Assembly (NCBI GenBank): GCA_013350335.1
Contig: CM023539.1
Span: 14,260,302-14,324,301, forward strand
DNA length: 64,000 nucleotides
Source: Chimonanthus salicifolius
Lineage: Eukaryota; Streptophyta; Magnoliopsida; Laurales; Calycanthaceae
Direction: 5' to 3'
A program made the translations under genes and the position numbers. This document shows positions 47,039-58,012 of the stretch, in pieces. A model generated the notes under the pieces. The model had not been told where the DNA came from. It searched no databases and was given only the letters and a program-made list of their open reading frames with translations. Numbering within the stretch: the first letter of the stretch is position 1; each line of letters starts with the position of its first letter.

Positions 47039-47070
47039 GTGTGTGTGTGTGTGTGTCTGTGTGTGTGCGC
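47039..47070. repeat. GT microsatellite
   Basis: Alternating GT with one TCT interruption, inside the E1 interior. E2 has only a short decayed version at the same place (near 53524). Confidence 0.9.
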
Positions 47071-48678
47071 ATTTGCGATGTTCGTAGTTCATTGACCTTT
47101 GCTTATTCACCTTTTAATGCCAGTGATGGTACATACATTCACACCGCTTCTGTGCCATTTGAAGATTCAACTCACCCTTCTAAAGGTAGTCACACGCCAT
47201 GGATTACAGATCTCTCCAAGATCCAAACCAATCCAAGTTTCTTGGACACATTTAATTTACCAATTCAAGTATATTGCCCAAGTGTGTGATGTCATGAGAT
47301 GCGGCATTTCCAAACTTTAGCAAAGGCAAGGCAAATATGAACATAATTCATTCCACATAGTGTATAAACCAATGAATATTGGAACGAAACTCAAAGCACT
47401 TTAATCATACATTCATCTCCTGATTCGAATGTATTAATCAACCATACGGAAATGAAGTAAGACACTGCACACACAACTCTTATGCCTATTATCATGTTAT
47501 TATCCAAAACATGATAAATACTTTTACCATTCTTTCAAGAATGCTTCAATTCCGTGAAATGAGCTGGTACTTAAATGGACTGTTTGTTCAGTACTTTTGG
47601 TAGGACATACCAAACCAATAAGATTCATTTAAAGTCATAGAGCATGTTTCATTCCACAAGGGATTCACAAGTTTAGGAACTTGGAATGAAACGACACTAT
47701 GTATGTGTACCATACACCCTATACATGAGGTAATGCACACACTACATTCATTTCCTAAATATGAACAAATCACATTGCATATGAAATGAAATGAGATAAG
47801 TATATTTCAATACTAGAGTGCAGACCTACATGTACATACGAGTATCTTGTATAAGATGAATCCAACAATCAAATAAGAACATGGATTGAAGGTAAGATAC
47901 AAGGTGCTTCCAAAATAAAACCTGTTTCAAATGGGGTACCAACAATGCTAACCCTTTACATATTTGAACATACCATTGTGAGACTTGGAATCTAACTCCA
48001 CAATTCAGTGATGGCCTTTTATCGAATCTAGTTTTAGTCTTGAGTGCCTTCCCATTTGATCTTATGAATCAACATTCCAGATTTTGTACCATGATGTTGT
48101 CCTAACAAGAGGCAATCATTTTAGTACATGGCCTTATAGGTTACTGGAGGTCACTATCTTCTTCAAGTTACTTTTCTCTATCCTCTTCTTTTCTAGAGAT
48201 TATCTTGGACTTTTTCAATGGATGAACTTTGGCAATCACCTATACTCTCAGTACACAAATTGGTCGTGATAGGTAATGTTATCCATTGGGCTAGAAGAGG
48301 CAATTTTTTAGTGGATTCTTTCAGCCTCTTTTTCCTGTTTCATATCTTTTAAATATGTTTAAAGCATGTTATGAAACAACACTGATGAATACTACAAGTG
48401 TTTGGTTTAAAGAGCATAGTCAATTTATCATTAGTCCAAGCCATTTGGTCTTTAGGCTTAGTGGTCATGGAAGTTGAAGATTTATCCAATGCTACTTCCA
48501 CAGGTTTGGACCACTTTCTATTCACCTATTTCCAAACATATTTATTGATGAAAACATTTAACATTTCATTCCATTTTTCATCACAAATGGAGGTTTGGAA
48601 ATATCATGGCTTTCTTTAATAGCCATTGTTCTATCATGGATCAACTCGAATGGCTAGATCCATTTTCAATAGCACGAG

Positions 48679-48690
48679 GCTCTGATACCA
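48679..48690 (-). promoter_or_regulatory. E1 primer binding site (initiator Met tRNA)
   Basis: The plus strand reads GCTCTGATACCA, so the minus strand is TGGTATCAGAGC. It lies 2 bases from the 5' LTR edge at 48693. Confidence 0.9.
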
Positions 48691-48692
48691 AT

Positions 48693-49733
48693 TGAGAGTT
48701 CCCTTTGAACCTAAAACAACACGATTGACCCTAGAGAGGGGGGGAGTGGGGGTGGGGGGGTGTGGTGGGGGGGGAGGAAGGGGAGGGGTTGAATAAGTCA
48801 ATCCCATTTTCCATGGCGTTTACAAATTTCTTGATTATTTTAAGTGTAATGGAACATTAATCGAGAGATTTTTTTTAGTGTGATGGATTGTTTATTTAAT
48901 TCTTTAAACATTCACACTAAGAGTATGACCCTTTATATATTGCTTGATTATCGATGCTTGTACACAATGTGTAATACAAGATAATCAACATGTAAAGTGA
49001 TGTATGTTAAGAAGAGTACTTAAATGTTAAATACAAACATATAAATATCAAACACCATAAGACCAATTAAAAGTGGTTAGGTTAGCCAACCTACATCCAC
49101 TGTTAGGACTCGCTCAACCTTGAGCTATCTCCAAATCCACTAAGTAGGAACTTTTACCCTCATAATTAGAGTAGGAATTCTACCTCACTCAATTGGCTGG
49201 GAATGTCACCCACCACTGTAGAATAGGAATTCCACCTATCCATTTGGCTAAGAATTCCACCCACCACTATGCCGGGAACGACGCTTTAGAGTTTTTGATA
49301 GTGGTTCCACAGCAAATCCTCCTTAATCTACTTTCAGAACAAAGGTTTTCAAATAAAATTAAAATCAAGAAGCACTTGCTTTTGAAGCTCTTTCTCTTGA
49401 TGTGTGCTTTTTCAAGATTCCACCCAATGGGTACCGATGCTCTGCCTTTTAGCTGCCGTTTAGCAATCACAATACAGGGTGACAAGGAAGCTCGTTTTAC
49501 CATAGGTTTCCTAGATTATTTCTCTCCTCTCTTTCTCACTGTCAAATACAATTAATAGATTGGTTATTTATGAGTTTTCTTTCCTCCACTCTCTCTTTTC
49601 ACAAAATCAATCCATATCATTGGTCGTACTAGATTCCCCAAGTTTAAGCACAATAGAGAGAGTGATCCTTTTTTTGGCCCTTATTTAAGCTCACAGATAA
49701 TGATGAGGGTCCTACTGATTTGCCAAAGGATAC
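48693..49733 (-). repeat. E1 5' LTR, first part
   Basis: It starts TGAGAGTTCCC (the LTR 3' end on minus) and runs to the E2 insertion point; the remainder is 56913-57827. It contains the G-rich tract at 48737-48788. No gene is inside. Confidence 0.85.
48737..48788 (+). other. G-rich tract with strong G-quadruplex potential
   Basis: At least six runs of four or more G separated by 1-6 bases on the plus strand, that is C-runs on the element's sense strand. The matching place in E2 LTRs has only GAGAGAGAGGGG or GGGGGGTG, so the expansion is private to E1. Confidence 0.75.
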
Positions 49734-51584
49734 TGAAAGTACCCTTTACACGGTTGCTAGAACAAACCAGATTGACCGGGGGGTGTTGTGAATAGGTCAA
49801 TCACATTTTTAATGGTGTTTACAAATTTCTTGATTTAAAGTGCAGTGGAATTTTTATCAAGAGATTTGTTTAGTGTGATAATTACATTAAGCGATCACAA
49901 TAATATTATAACCCTTTTCATAAACTTTGATTATCCTTACTTGTGCACAATGTGTATAATGAGATAATCAGTATGCAAAGTGATGCGTGTTAAGAAGAAT
50001 ACTTAAATACTAAATACAAACACCACAAGACTATTTTAAAGTGGTTCGATTAGCCAACCTACATCCACTGTTAGGACTCGTTCAACCTTGAACTAGCCCC
50101 AAAATCCACTAAGTGGGGACTTACTCCCTCACAATTAGAGTAAGAATTTCACCTCACTCAATCGGCTAGGAATTTCACCCACCACTGTTGAATTGGAATT
50201 CCTCCTATTCATTTGGCCGGGAGTTCCACCTACCTCTATGCTGGAGACACCGCTCCAGAATTTTTTATAGTAGTTCCGGGGTATCTCCCCTTACCCACTT
50301 CAGAACAAAGGTTTTAAAGAAAATTAAAACCAAGAAATACTTTCCTTTGAAGCTCTCTTCTGATGTGTGCTTCCTCAAGATCCTACCCATGTATGCCGGC
50401 GCTCCACGTCGTAGCTGTCGTTTAGCAATCACAGTCCAAGGTGACAAGTAAACTGGTTCTACTAAAGGTTTCCTAGTTTATGGTTCTCTCCTTCTCACTT
50501 TCAAACTCAACCTCAGATTGGCTGTTTATGAGTTTTCATCATCCTTTCTCTATCTCTCACAACTGAATCCATTTGATTGGTTGTATTTAATTCCCCTAGT
50601 GCATGCACAAGAGCTAGAGTGATCCTTCTGTTGGCCCTTGTTTAAGCTCACTGGTCAAGATGAGGGTCCAACTGATCCGTTCGAAGGATACCAACTGGTT
50701 GCATAAAGATTGATTTGTATAGCGAAGGCAACCAGTTGAAGTAATGGTAATGTACAGACAGGTCGGTCGCACCTAGGTGTCGGTGACTAGAAATGTTACC
50801 GTTACAATCCTGACCGTTGTGCATTAAGTGCACTCCCAATGGTAATATTCTTTCCCAATCGACATATCGTTGTTGCCAATGGGTCAACACTTATGGTACC
50901 GAGAGCTCAGTCCATACGAGAGGCTCGTTCTAGTGCAAAATATACTTGAAAGTAGTTTCCACTTTGAAAACCTGTTACCCAGAGCGACCTATAGCCCATT
51001 ACCGAAGGGTCAGTCCTAGTACTCTCGATCAGTCTTTGATTGCCGATATGTCTGTTGTTCGAGAGTCCATATGAGTTCAAGGTTTCAGAACTCAAGATCT
51101 TGATTGACGAGTCGTTTCAGCCTTTCACCGAGGGGTCGCTGCATAATAGACTCTTGGTCAGAGGTAAACACAGAATGACAATTTAATGTTCAAGAATCTA
51201 TGTCATTCTGGGCGATCAGTCTTTCACCACGATGGGTCGATCCAGACTGCACCGAGGGGTCGGAGAGATACGACTGGTCGTGCTGATAGTGAAACCAAAT
51301 ACATATTTCCAAGTTAGGTTCCAATTCAGTGTCAACTTTCCCCACTAGGTTTCATATGTTTTAACCATTTGTTTTTCTAAGCCTAGGGATAGTCCTCTCT
51401 AGGGAGTGGGTACCACCTAAGGTCATCTATGGCTAACATACTTGTTTTGTGATTGACATAACGATGAGCTTTAATCAAGGGGAGTATGATCTTTACTCTT
51501 GGGTCTTCAAGCTTCTGGAAAGTGCTTCTTTCCAAGTCATGGAATGGACAAACATAGGGTCTTGGCCAAGCCGAGGCACTAACA
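49734..51584 (-). repeat. E2 3' LTR (1851 bp)
   Basis: It runs from TGAAAGTACCC to GCACTAACA on plus. Palindromes of the ACCGAGGGGTCGGT type lie near 50770, 51127 and 51250. No gene is inside. Confidence 0.88.
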
Positions 51585-52674
51585 ATCTCTCCCTTTGTCA
51601 ATTTCATGACAAAACTTAGAAGCTAACCCATTTACAATCCCACCCTTATTATAACACATTTGAATACAAAAATTATTACATTGTTTACATGTACATATTC
51701 TAATGGAAAACATGACTATGGTCTTCGCATATTCTTGTTCAGCTTTCTTTATTTCATTTTCCTGTTTAAGTACATAAGCAAACAACACTAGAAAATCATT
51801 AGAGGGGTTAGTCCCAAAATATAAGTATTCATCCATGGACTAAACAAGATTACCATTCACACTCCCCCATACTTCCTGATTTCATAGTGACCAACACTCC
51901 CCATAGCTTATCCAAGCTATCTGTGTTTAGAAGATTTCTCCCCCAATCTTCTAAGTGTTTGATCTCCCAAACACCAAGTATAGACATTCTCCCTATGTCC
52001 ATTGGCTTTGATGCCTTCTAGCTTCTATTAATTTCTCCCCCATTTTTTCATTCAATTGACAAAGATTAGTAGGCCGACATCGAGATTTAAGCACTCCCCC
52101 ATACTTCTTCGTATTTAATGCTTGACTAGGTTCTACTCAGACTCATGGTTTTCCCTTTTGTTTTAGTGTACACTTCTCGTGTATTAAGATTAGTTTGTCC
52201 TTGCACACACTAAGATTCAGCTTTGTTGTTTCTTCCATGAGTGGATCAATTGTCCTAGCATTCCGAAAGTCTTCTCCCCCATTCTTGAAGCAATCTTCTT
52301 TAGCTTTCTCGACCCAGTTCCCATAAGCTGTCATGATCAGTGATAGGTGTTAATCAACACATATTTTGTGCTCCCCCATTCTCCAAAGTATGTGTAATTT
52401 CACAGCCAGATTTCTATCTCCTTAACAGCATTCATGTTAGCTTGTTTTACAAAATCCATGTAAGCAATAAACATGAGATAGACGGCAAAACACATCAAAT
52501 TAGCATACATACTCAAATAAATCATATCATTTCATTGATTAGAATGTTCATTACATATGGTTCAGAAAAAGGGGGGCATAAAAAATATCAAAGGTATGGT
52601 TAGGTATGGTTCTGTAAGGTGCATATACACGGGACAAGGAAACTATCCTAAACTGATTCGTCTGAGGGAGATGT

Positions 52675-52887
52675 TCAATAAAATTTATGAACAATCTCCT
52701 TTCCGTGGAGTTTCTCGACAACCACCTTGATCTCGTGTACCCAATCCTCAAGGTCATCCATCATCCTTTCAAGTGAGGAGACTCTTTCATCAAGAGTGAT
52801 ATTCCTTTGTCGATGGGATTGAAACTCTCTCAAATGTACTTCAGACATACGTTCCGATTCCTCTTCGGGATCCACGTTTATTATCAC
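52675..52887 (-). CDS. Coiled-coil-like small frame in E2 (possible env-like remnant)
   Basis: The minus strand is open from about 53031 to the stop at 52675 (118 codons), but the only ATG in frame is at 52887, giving 70 residues. The product is acidic and strongly heptad-like (DERVSSLERMMDDLEDWVHE), consistent with a coiled coil, and has no membrane segment. E1 has a decayed counterpart near 46135-46240 (LERKIGAFV, SIQNLSTFMEGLKK). It lies about 1.1 kb from the 3' LTR, where SIRE-type elements carry their env-like frame, so a remnant of that protein is one reading. A family-specific protein or chance are others. Confidence 0.3.
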   Translation of the reverse strand: MIINVDPEEESERMSEVHLREFQSHRQRNITLDERVSSLERMMDDLEDWVHEIKVVVEKLHGKEIVHKFY

Positions 52888-55108
52888 TTTTACTTCAGCT
52901 CCGTAGTCTGATACAACCTTTGAAGCAGGGGTCTCTCTGCACGGAGTATTCTTCCAAGCAGAACCAACAGCGCTAGATTCAGGAACATCCCTTGTGAACC
53001 TAGATGATCTCCTGAGGAAATGGGTTTGGACTCAGGGATTTTTCCAGTGCTCGCAGACCTAGATTTAGTTATCTCCTTTTTCAGCATGGTTGCTAGAGAA
53101 GAGCTGACCAACACTTTTCCGAACACTAAATGTCACAAATACCGTGACACTCTTGCTTCTGGAAGTGAAGGAAGCAAAGCCTAACGTTTTTCGAGAAGAT
53201 TTTTGCTCCGGAAGGTCCAAAAGGCTGACCTAGGGCATGGGAGGAGAGGAGGAAATCGCCAGAGCTCAGTGGGAAGAGAAACGATGATTTCGAAATGTTA
53301 TGTCGTTTTCGCAGAAAAAGACCTTTTAACTTACTCTTTCTGATTCACCGACCGGTCGTGACCAACAACCTGTCTGTGTCGGCATGTCAATATGTATCGA
53401 CTTGTCTCCCTTTGCGATGTTTCCCCTTTCAAACAATGTTCTGAAATCCAATAGTGTCGACCTGTCTGTACCTCCGACTAGTCTATCCTTCGGCATGGGT
53501 TTTATAATGAAGGAAGACTGGGTATGTGTATGTGCTTGCTTGTGATGTTCATGGTTCTTCAACCTTTGCTTATACACCTTTTAATGTCAGTGATGATACA
53601 TACATTCACACCGTATTTGTGCCATTTGAAGATTCGATTCACTCTTCTGAAGGTGGGCACAAGCCATGGATTACGAATCTCTTTTTTGGATCCAAATTAA
53701 TCCAAGATTATTGGACACATTTAGTTCACCAATTTAAGTATATTGTCCAAGTGTGTGATGTCATAAGATGCGGTATTTCCAGATTTTAGCAAGGCAAGGC
53801 ATATATGAACATAATTCATTCCACATGATGTATAAATTGATGTTTATTGGAATGAAACTCAAAGCACACTATTCATACATTCATTTCCTGATTTGAAGTA
53901 CTATACAGGAATGAGGTATGACCCTTCACACACAGTTTTTATGCCTATTATCATGTTATTACCCAAAACATGATATATAGCTCTACCATTCTTTCAAGAC
54001 AAGTCTAATTTCTTAAAAGGAGTATGTACTTAAATGGATTATTCAATCATTACTTTTGGTAAGTCACACCAAACTAAATATCCATTTAATGACATAAAGT
54101 ATGTTTCATTCCACATGGGATTCACGAGTTTAGGATCTTGGAATGAAACGACGTTGTGTATGTGAATTAAACTAGTTTTAATCACATACATTCCATATAC
54201 ATGAGGAATGCACACATTACATTCATTTCCTAAAGATGCACAAATCACATGGCATAAATGAGATAACACAAGAATGCATACCAACATGTACAACACATAT
54301 CTTACAGTGGATCAATCAAACAAGAACATGGATTGAATGTAAGATGCTGATTCCAAAACATGTGTCACATGTGGGACCAACAGTGGTATCCCTTCACACA
54401 TTTGAACCTAACATTGTGAGACTTGGAATCTAAGTTCACAATTCTATGATGGTCTTTTGTCAAATCTGGTTTTGCCATGGGTGTCTTCCCATTTGATCCT
54501 ATGGTTCCACATTCCAGAATTTGTACCATGATGTTGCTCTCTAAACATCTCGGTACATGGCCTTATAGGATACTTGGAGGTTACTACCTTCTTCAAGTTC
54601 CTTCCTCAGTCCTCTTCTTCTCTTAGAGAATATAGGTTGGACTTTTTCAATGGATGAAATTAACCAATCACCTATATTTTTCAACTCACAAATTTATTGA
54701 TAGGTGATGATATCCATTGGGCTATAAGAGGCAATTTCAGTGGATTCTTTCAGCTTCTTTTGCTGTTTCATTTCTTTTAAATATTTTGACAATATGTCAT
54801 GAAACAACACTGATGAATGCTATATATGTTTGGTTTTCGTGCATAGCCTATTCATCACTTGTCCAAGCAATTTTGGTCTTTGGGCTGAGTGGCCATGGAT
54901 GTTGAAGGTTTACCCAATATCTCTTCCAAAGGCACAAACCACTTTCTATTCACCTATTTCCAACTATGTTTTATGATGAAAACATTTATATTTCTTCATT
55001 CAATTTTTCATCAAAAGCATAGTTTTGGAAATATCATGGTTTTCTTTAATATCCATTGTTCTAGCACGGATCAACTCGGATGGTTAGGTTCTTTCTCAAG
55101 AGCACCGA

Positions 55109-55120
55109 GCTCTGATACCA
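55109..55120 (-). promoter_or_regulatory. E2 primer binding site (initiator Met tRNA)
   Basis: GCTCTGATACCA on plus, 2 bases from the 5' LTR edge at 55123. Identical to E1, T1 and G. Confidence 0.9.
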
Positions 55121-55122
55121 AT

Positions 55123-56907
55123 TGAAAGTACCCTTTACATGGGTGCTGGAACAACAAGATTGACCCTAGAGAGAGAGGGGTGAATAGGTCAATCCCATTT
55201 TTAATGGTGTTTACAAATTTCTTGATTTAAAGTGCAGCAGAATGTTTATCAAGAGATTTGTTTAGTGTGATAATTTCATTAAGCGATCACACTAGCATTA
55301 TGATCCTTTACATAAACTTTGATTATCGATGCTTGTGCACTATGTCTATAATGAGATAATCAATATGCAAAGTGATGCGTGTTAAGAAGAGTACTTAAAT
55401 ATTAAATACAAACGCACATAGATCAAATGCCATAAGACCATTTTAAACTGGTTCGGTTAGCCAACCTACATCTACTGTTAGGACTCGCTCCACCTTGAGT
55501 TATCCCCAAAATCCACTAAGTGGGGACTTATACCCTCACAATTAAAGTAGGAATTCCACCTCACTCAATTGGCTAGGAATTTCACCTACCACTATTGAAT
55601 AGGAATTCGACCTATCCATTTGGCTGGGAGTTCCACTCACCTTTGTGCTGGAGACACCGCTCCAAAATTTTTTTATTGTGGTTTCAGGGTACCTCCCCTT
55701 AATCCACTTCGGAACAAAGGTTTTAAAGAAAATTAAAACCATGAAGCACTTTCCTTTGAAGCTCTCTCTTTTGATGTGGGCTTCTTCGAGATCCCACCCA
55801 TGTATGCCAACACTCCACCTCATAGCCGTCGTTTAGCAATCACAGTCCAGGGTGATAAGGAAACTTGTTCTACCAAATGTTTCCTAGTTTATGCTTCTCT
55901 CCTTCTCACTTTTAAACTCAATCCTCAGATTGGTTGTTTATGAGTTTTCATCATCTCTCCTCTCTCTCTCTCTCACAACTCAATCCATTTGATTGGTTCT
56001 ATTTTATTCCCCTAATGCAAGCATGAGAGAGAGAGTGATCCTTCTGTTGGTCCTTATTTAAGCTCACTGATAAAGATGAGGGTCCAATTGATTCGTCCGA
56101 AGGATACCAACTGCTTGCATAAAGATTGGTTCATATAGCCAAGGCAACCAATTGAAGTAACGGTAATGTACCAACAGGTCGGTAGCACCGAGGGGTCGGT
56201 GACTAGAAATGTTACCGTTACAATTCCGACCGTTGTGCATTAAGTGCACTCCCAACGGTAATATTCTTTTCAGGTCGACAAGTCGTTGTCATAGATAGGT
56301 CGACACTTCTGGCACCGAGAGGTGGATCCATACGAGAGGCTCATTCTAGTGCAAAACATGCTTAACAATAGTTTCCACTTTGAAAACCTAGTACCCAGAA
56401 CGAACTGTCGCCCATTACAGAGTGGTCGGGCCTGGTACTCTTGATCGGTCTTTGATTGCCGATATGTCTATTTCTTCGAGAGTCCATATGAGTTCAATGT
56501 TTCACAACTTAAGATCTTGATCGACGAGTAGTTGACCAGGACGAATCATTTCAGCCTTTCACCGATGGGTCGATGCATGCTAGACTCTCGATTAGAGGCA
56601 AACCCAGAATGACAGTTTAATGTTCCAGAACATATTTCATTCGAGCCGACCAGTCTTTGACCACGATGGGTCGATCCTGACTATACCGAGGGGTCGGTGA
56701 GATACGACTGGTCATGCTGACAGTTAAAACCAAAGGTCATCTATGGCCAACGTAACTGTTTTGTGATTGCCATAACGATGAACTTTAATCCGGTGGAGTA
56801 TGATCTTTATTCTTGATCATCTTGGATCTTCAAGCTTCTGGCAAGCGCTTCTTTCCGAGTCATGGAATTTACAAACATAGGGTCTTGGCCAAGCCGAGGC
56901 ACTAAGA
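55123..56907 (-). repeat. E2 5' LTR (1785 bp)
   Basis: Partner of 49734-51584, clearly diverged with several indels. It ends CACTAAGA instead of CACTAACA. Palindromes near 56184 and 56680. No gene is inside. Confidence 0.87.
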
Positions 56908-56912
56908 GATAC

Positions 56913-57827
56913 CAAGTGGTTGCATAAAGATCGATTTTTATAGAGAAGGCACCCAGTTGCAGTAACGGTAATGTACTGTCAGGTCGGTCGCACCGAAGGG
57001 TCGGTGACTAGAAATGTTACCGTTACAAACCCGACCATTGTGCATTAAGTGTACTCTCAATGGTAAAATTCTTTCCTGGTCGACATGTAGATGTCGCCGA
57101 TGGGTCGATAGTTATGGCACCGAGAGGTCGGTCCAAACGATAGGATCGATCTGGGGCAACACCATGCTAACAGTAGTTTCAAGTCTAGAAACCTGTCACC
57201 CAGAACAACCTGTCACCCTTTTCCAAGGCATTTCTGGTACTTTCGATCGGTCTTGAACTACCGATATGTTTGTTTCTTTAAGTACCCACTTGAGTTCATA
57301 GTTTAGAACTCACAAATTTTGAACGAAGAGTCGTTGACTACGAGGGGTCGTTTCAGCCTTTCACCGAGGGGTCGGTGCATACGAGACTATCGATCAGAGG
57401 CTTTCTCAGAATGACAGTTCCATAATCCAGAACCTATGTCATTCTGCCCGACCAGTCTTTGACCATGATGGGTCGATCTTGTCTTCACCGAGGGGTCGGT
57501 GAGAATGACTAGTCGAACTGACAGTGAAACCAAATACATATTTCCAAGTTGGATTCAATTCACTGTCAAGCTTCCTCTTTAAGCTTTTTATGATTTAACC
57601 ATTTGTTCGTTTAAGCCTAGGAATAGTCCTCTCTAAGGTGTGGGTACCACCTAAAGTCATTTATGGCCATAATACCTGTTTTGTGATTACCATAACGCTG
57701 AGCTTCAATCCGATGGAGCATGATCTTTACTCTTGATCACCTTGGGTCTTCAAGCTTCCAGCAAGTGCTTTTTTCTGAGTCATGAAATTTACAAACTTCG
57801 AGACTTGGCCAAGTCGAGGCACTAGCA
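56913..57827 (-). repeat. E1 5' LTR, second part
   Basis: Resumes the E1 LTR after the GATAC duplication (CAAGTGGTTGCATAAAG) and ends CACTAGCA. It contains a perfect CACCGAGGGGTCGGTG palindrome (57362-57377) and others near 56989 and 57487. No gene is inside. Confidence 0.87.
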
Positions 57828-58012
57828 CATAAGTTCAAGGGGGAGAAGAGAGAAAACAAGAGAGTCAAAAGACTCAAAGTGTGTCATGTCAAGTCTTGTA
57901 GATGGTCATTGAATGTGTTGTAATATTTTTTTTTTCATGGCTTGTATTATGTTTAAAAGGGATGTTTTTGTTAGAGTATAGGTTTTATCATGAGTTTGAC
58001 AAAGGGGGAGAG
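57828..58012 (+). other. Copia A 3' interior end and polypurine tract
   Basis: About 185 bp of copia A survive between E1 and the 3' LTR. A GTTCAAGGGGGAGAAGAG stretch at 57833 and TTTGACAAAGGGGGAGAG (ending 58012) are typical of the region before SIRE-type 3' LTRs. No coding sequence is left. Confidence 0.8.

Larger units (their letters stand above)
44976..48692 (-). other. E1 interior, no clear gene
   Basis: It begins (at its 3' end) with the complement of a GGGGAGATTG polypurine tract (44976-44990). It contains long C-rich/T-rich stretches, a broken frame near 46135-46240 (minus) resembling the coiled-coil end of the E2 frame, a GT microsatellite, and ends at the primer site. Long segments match the E2 interior, so the content is shared by the family, but no transposase, Gag or Pol motif is visible. 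A 118-aa frame at 45203-45559 (minus) matches nothing I know and is not clearly open in E2. Confidence 0.65.
51585..55122 (-). other. E2 interior
   Basis: It begins next to the 3' LTR with the complement of a GGGAGAGATTG polypurine tract (51585-51598). It shares most of its length with the E1 interior and with E3 (63135-64000, reverse orientation). Apart from the small coiled-coil frame at 52675-53031 no protein is recognised. Confidence 0.7.
49734..56907 (-). mobile_element. E2, complete non-autonomous SIRE-like element
   Basis: It is 7174 bp, flanked by the perfect duplication GATAC (49729-49733 and 56908-56912), inserted in the E1 5' LTR. LTRs are 49734-51584 and 55123-56907, interior 51585-55122, primer site 55109-55120. 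On the minus strand the LTR starts TGTTAGTGCC (TCTTAGTGCC in the 5' copy) and ends GGGTACTTTCA. The interior lacks gag and pol motifs, as in E1, so mobility must have depended on another SIRE-like element. Confidence 0.88.
43515..57827 (-). mobile_element. E1, non-autonomous SIRE-like copia element
   Basis: Minus-strand element: 3' LTR remnant 43520-44975 (cut on the left by D), interior 44976-48692, primer site 48679-48690, 5' LTR 48693-49733 plus 56913-57827 (split by E2). CATAA (57828-57832) would be the right target duplication in copia A. No reverse transcriptase, integrase or protease motif is seen in the 3.7-kb interior. LTR ends (TGTTAGTGCC on minus) and the GGGGAGATTG tract resemble SIRE-type elements. 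Confidence 0.82.

Noticed and set aside
47039..47070. GT run as a regulatory Z-DNA element
   Set aside because: Not conserved in the matching place of E2, so it looks like a simple microsatellite expansion.
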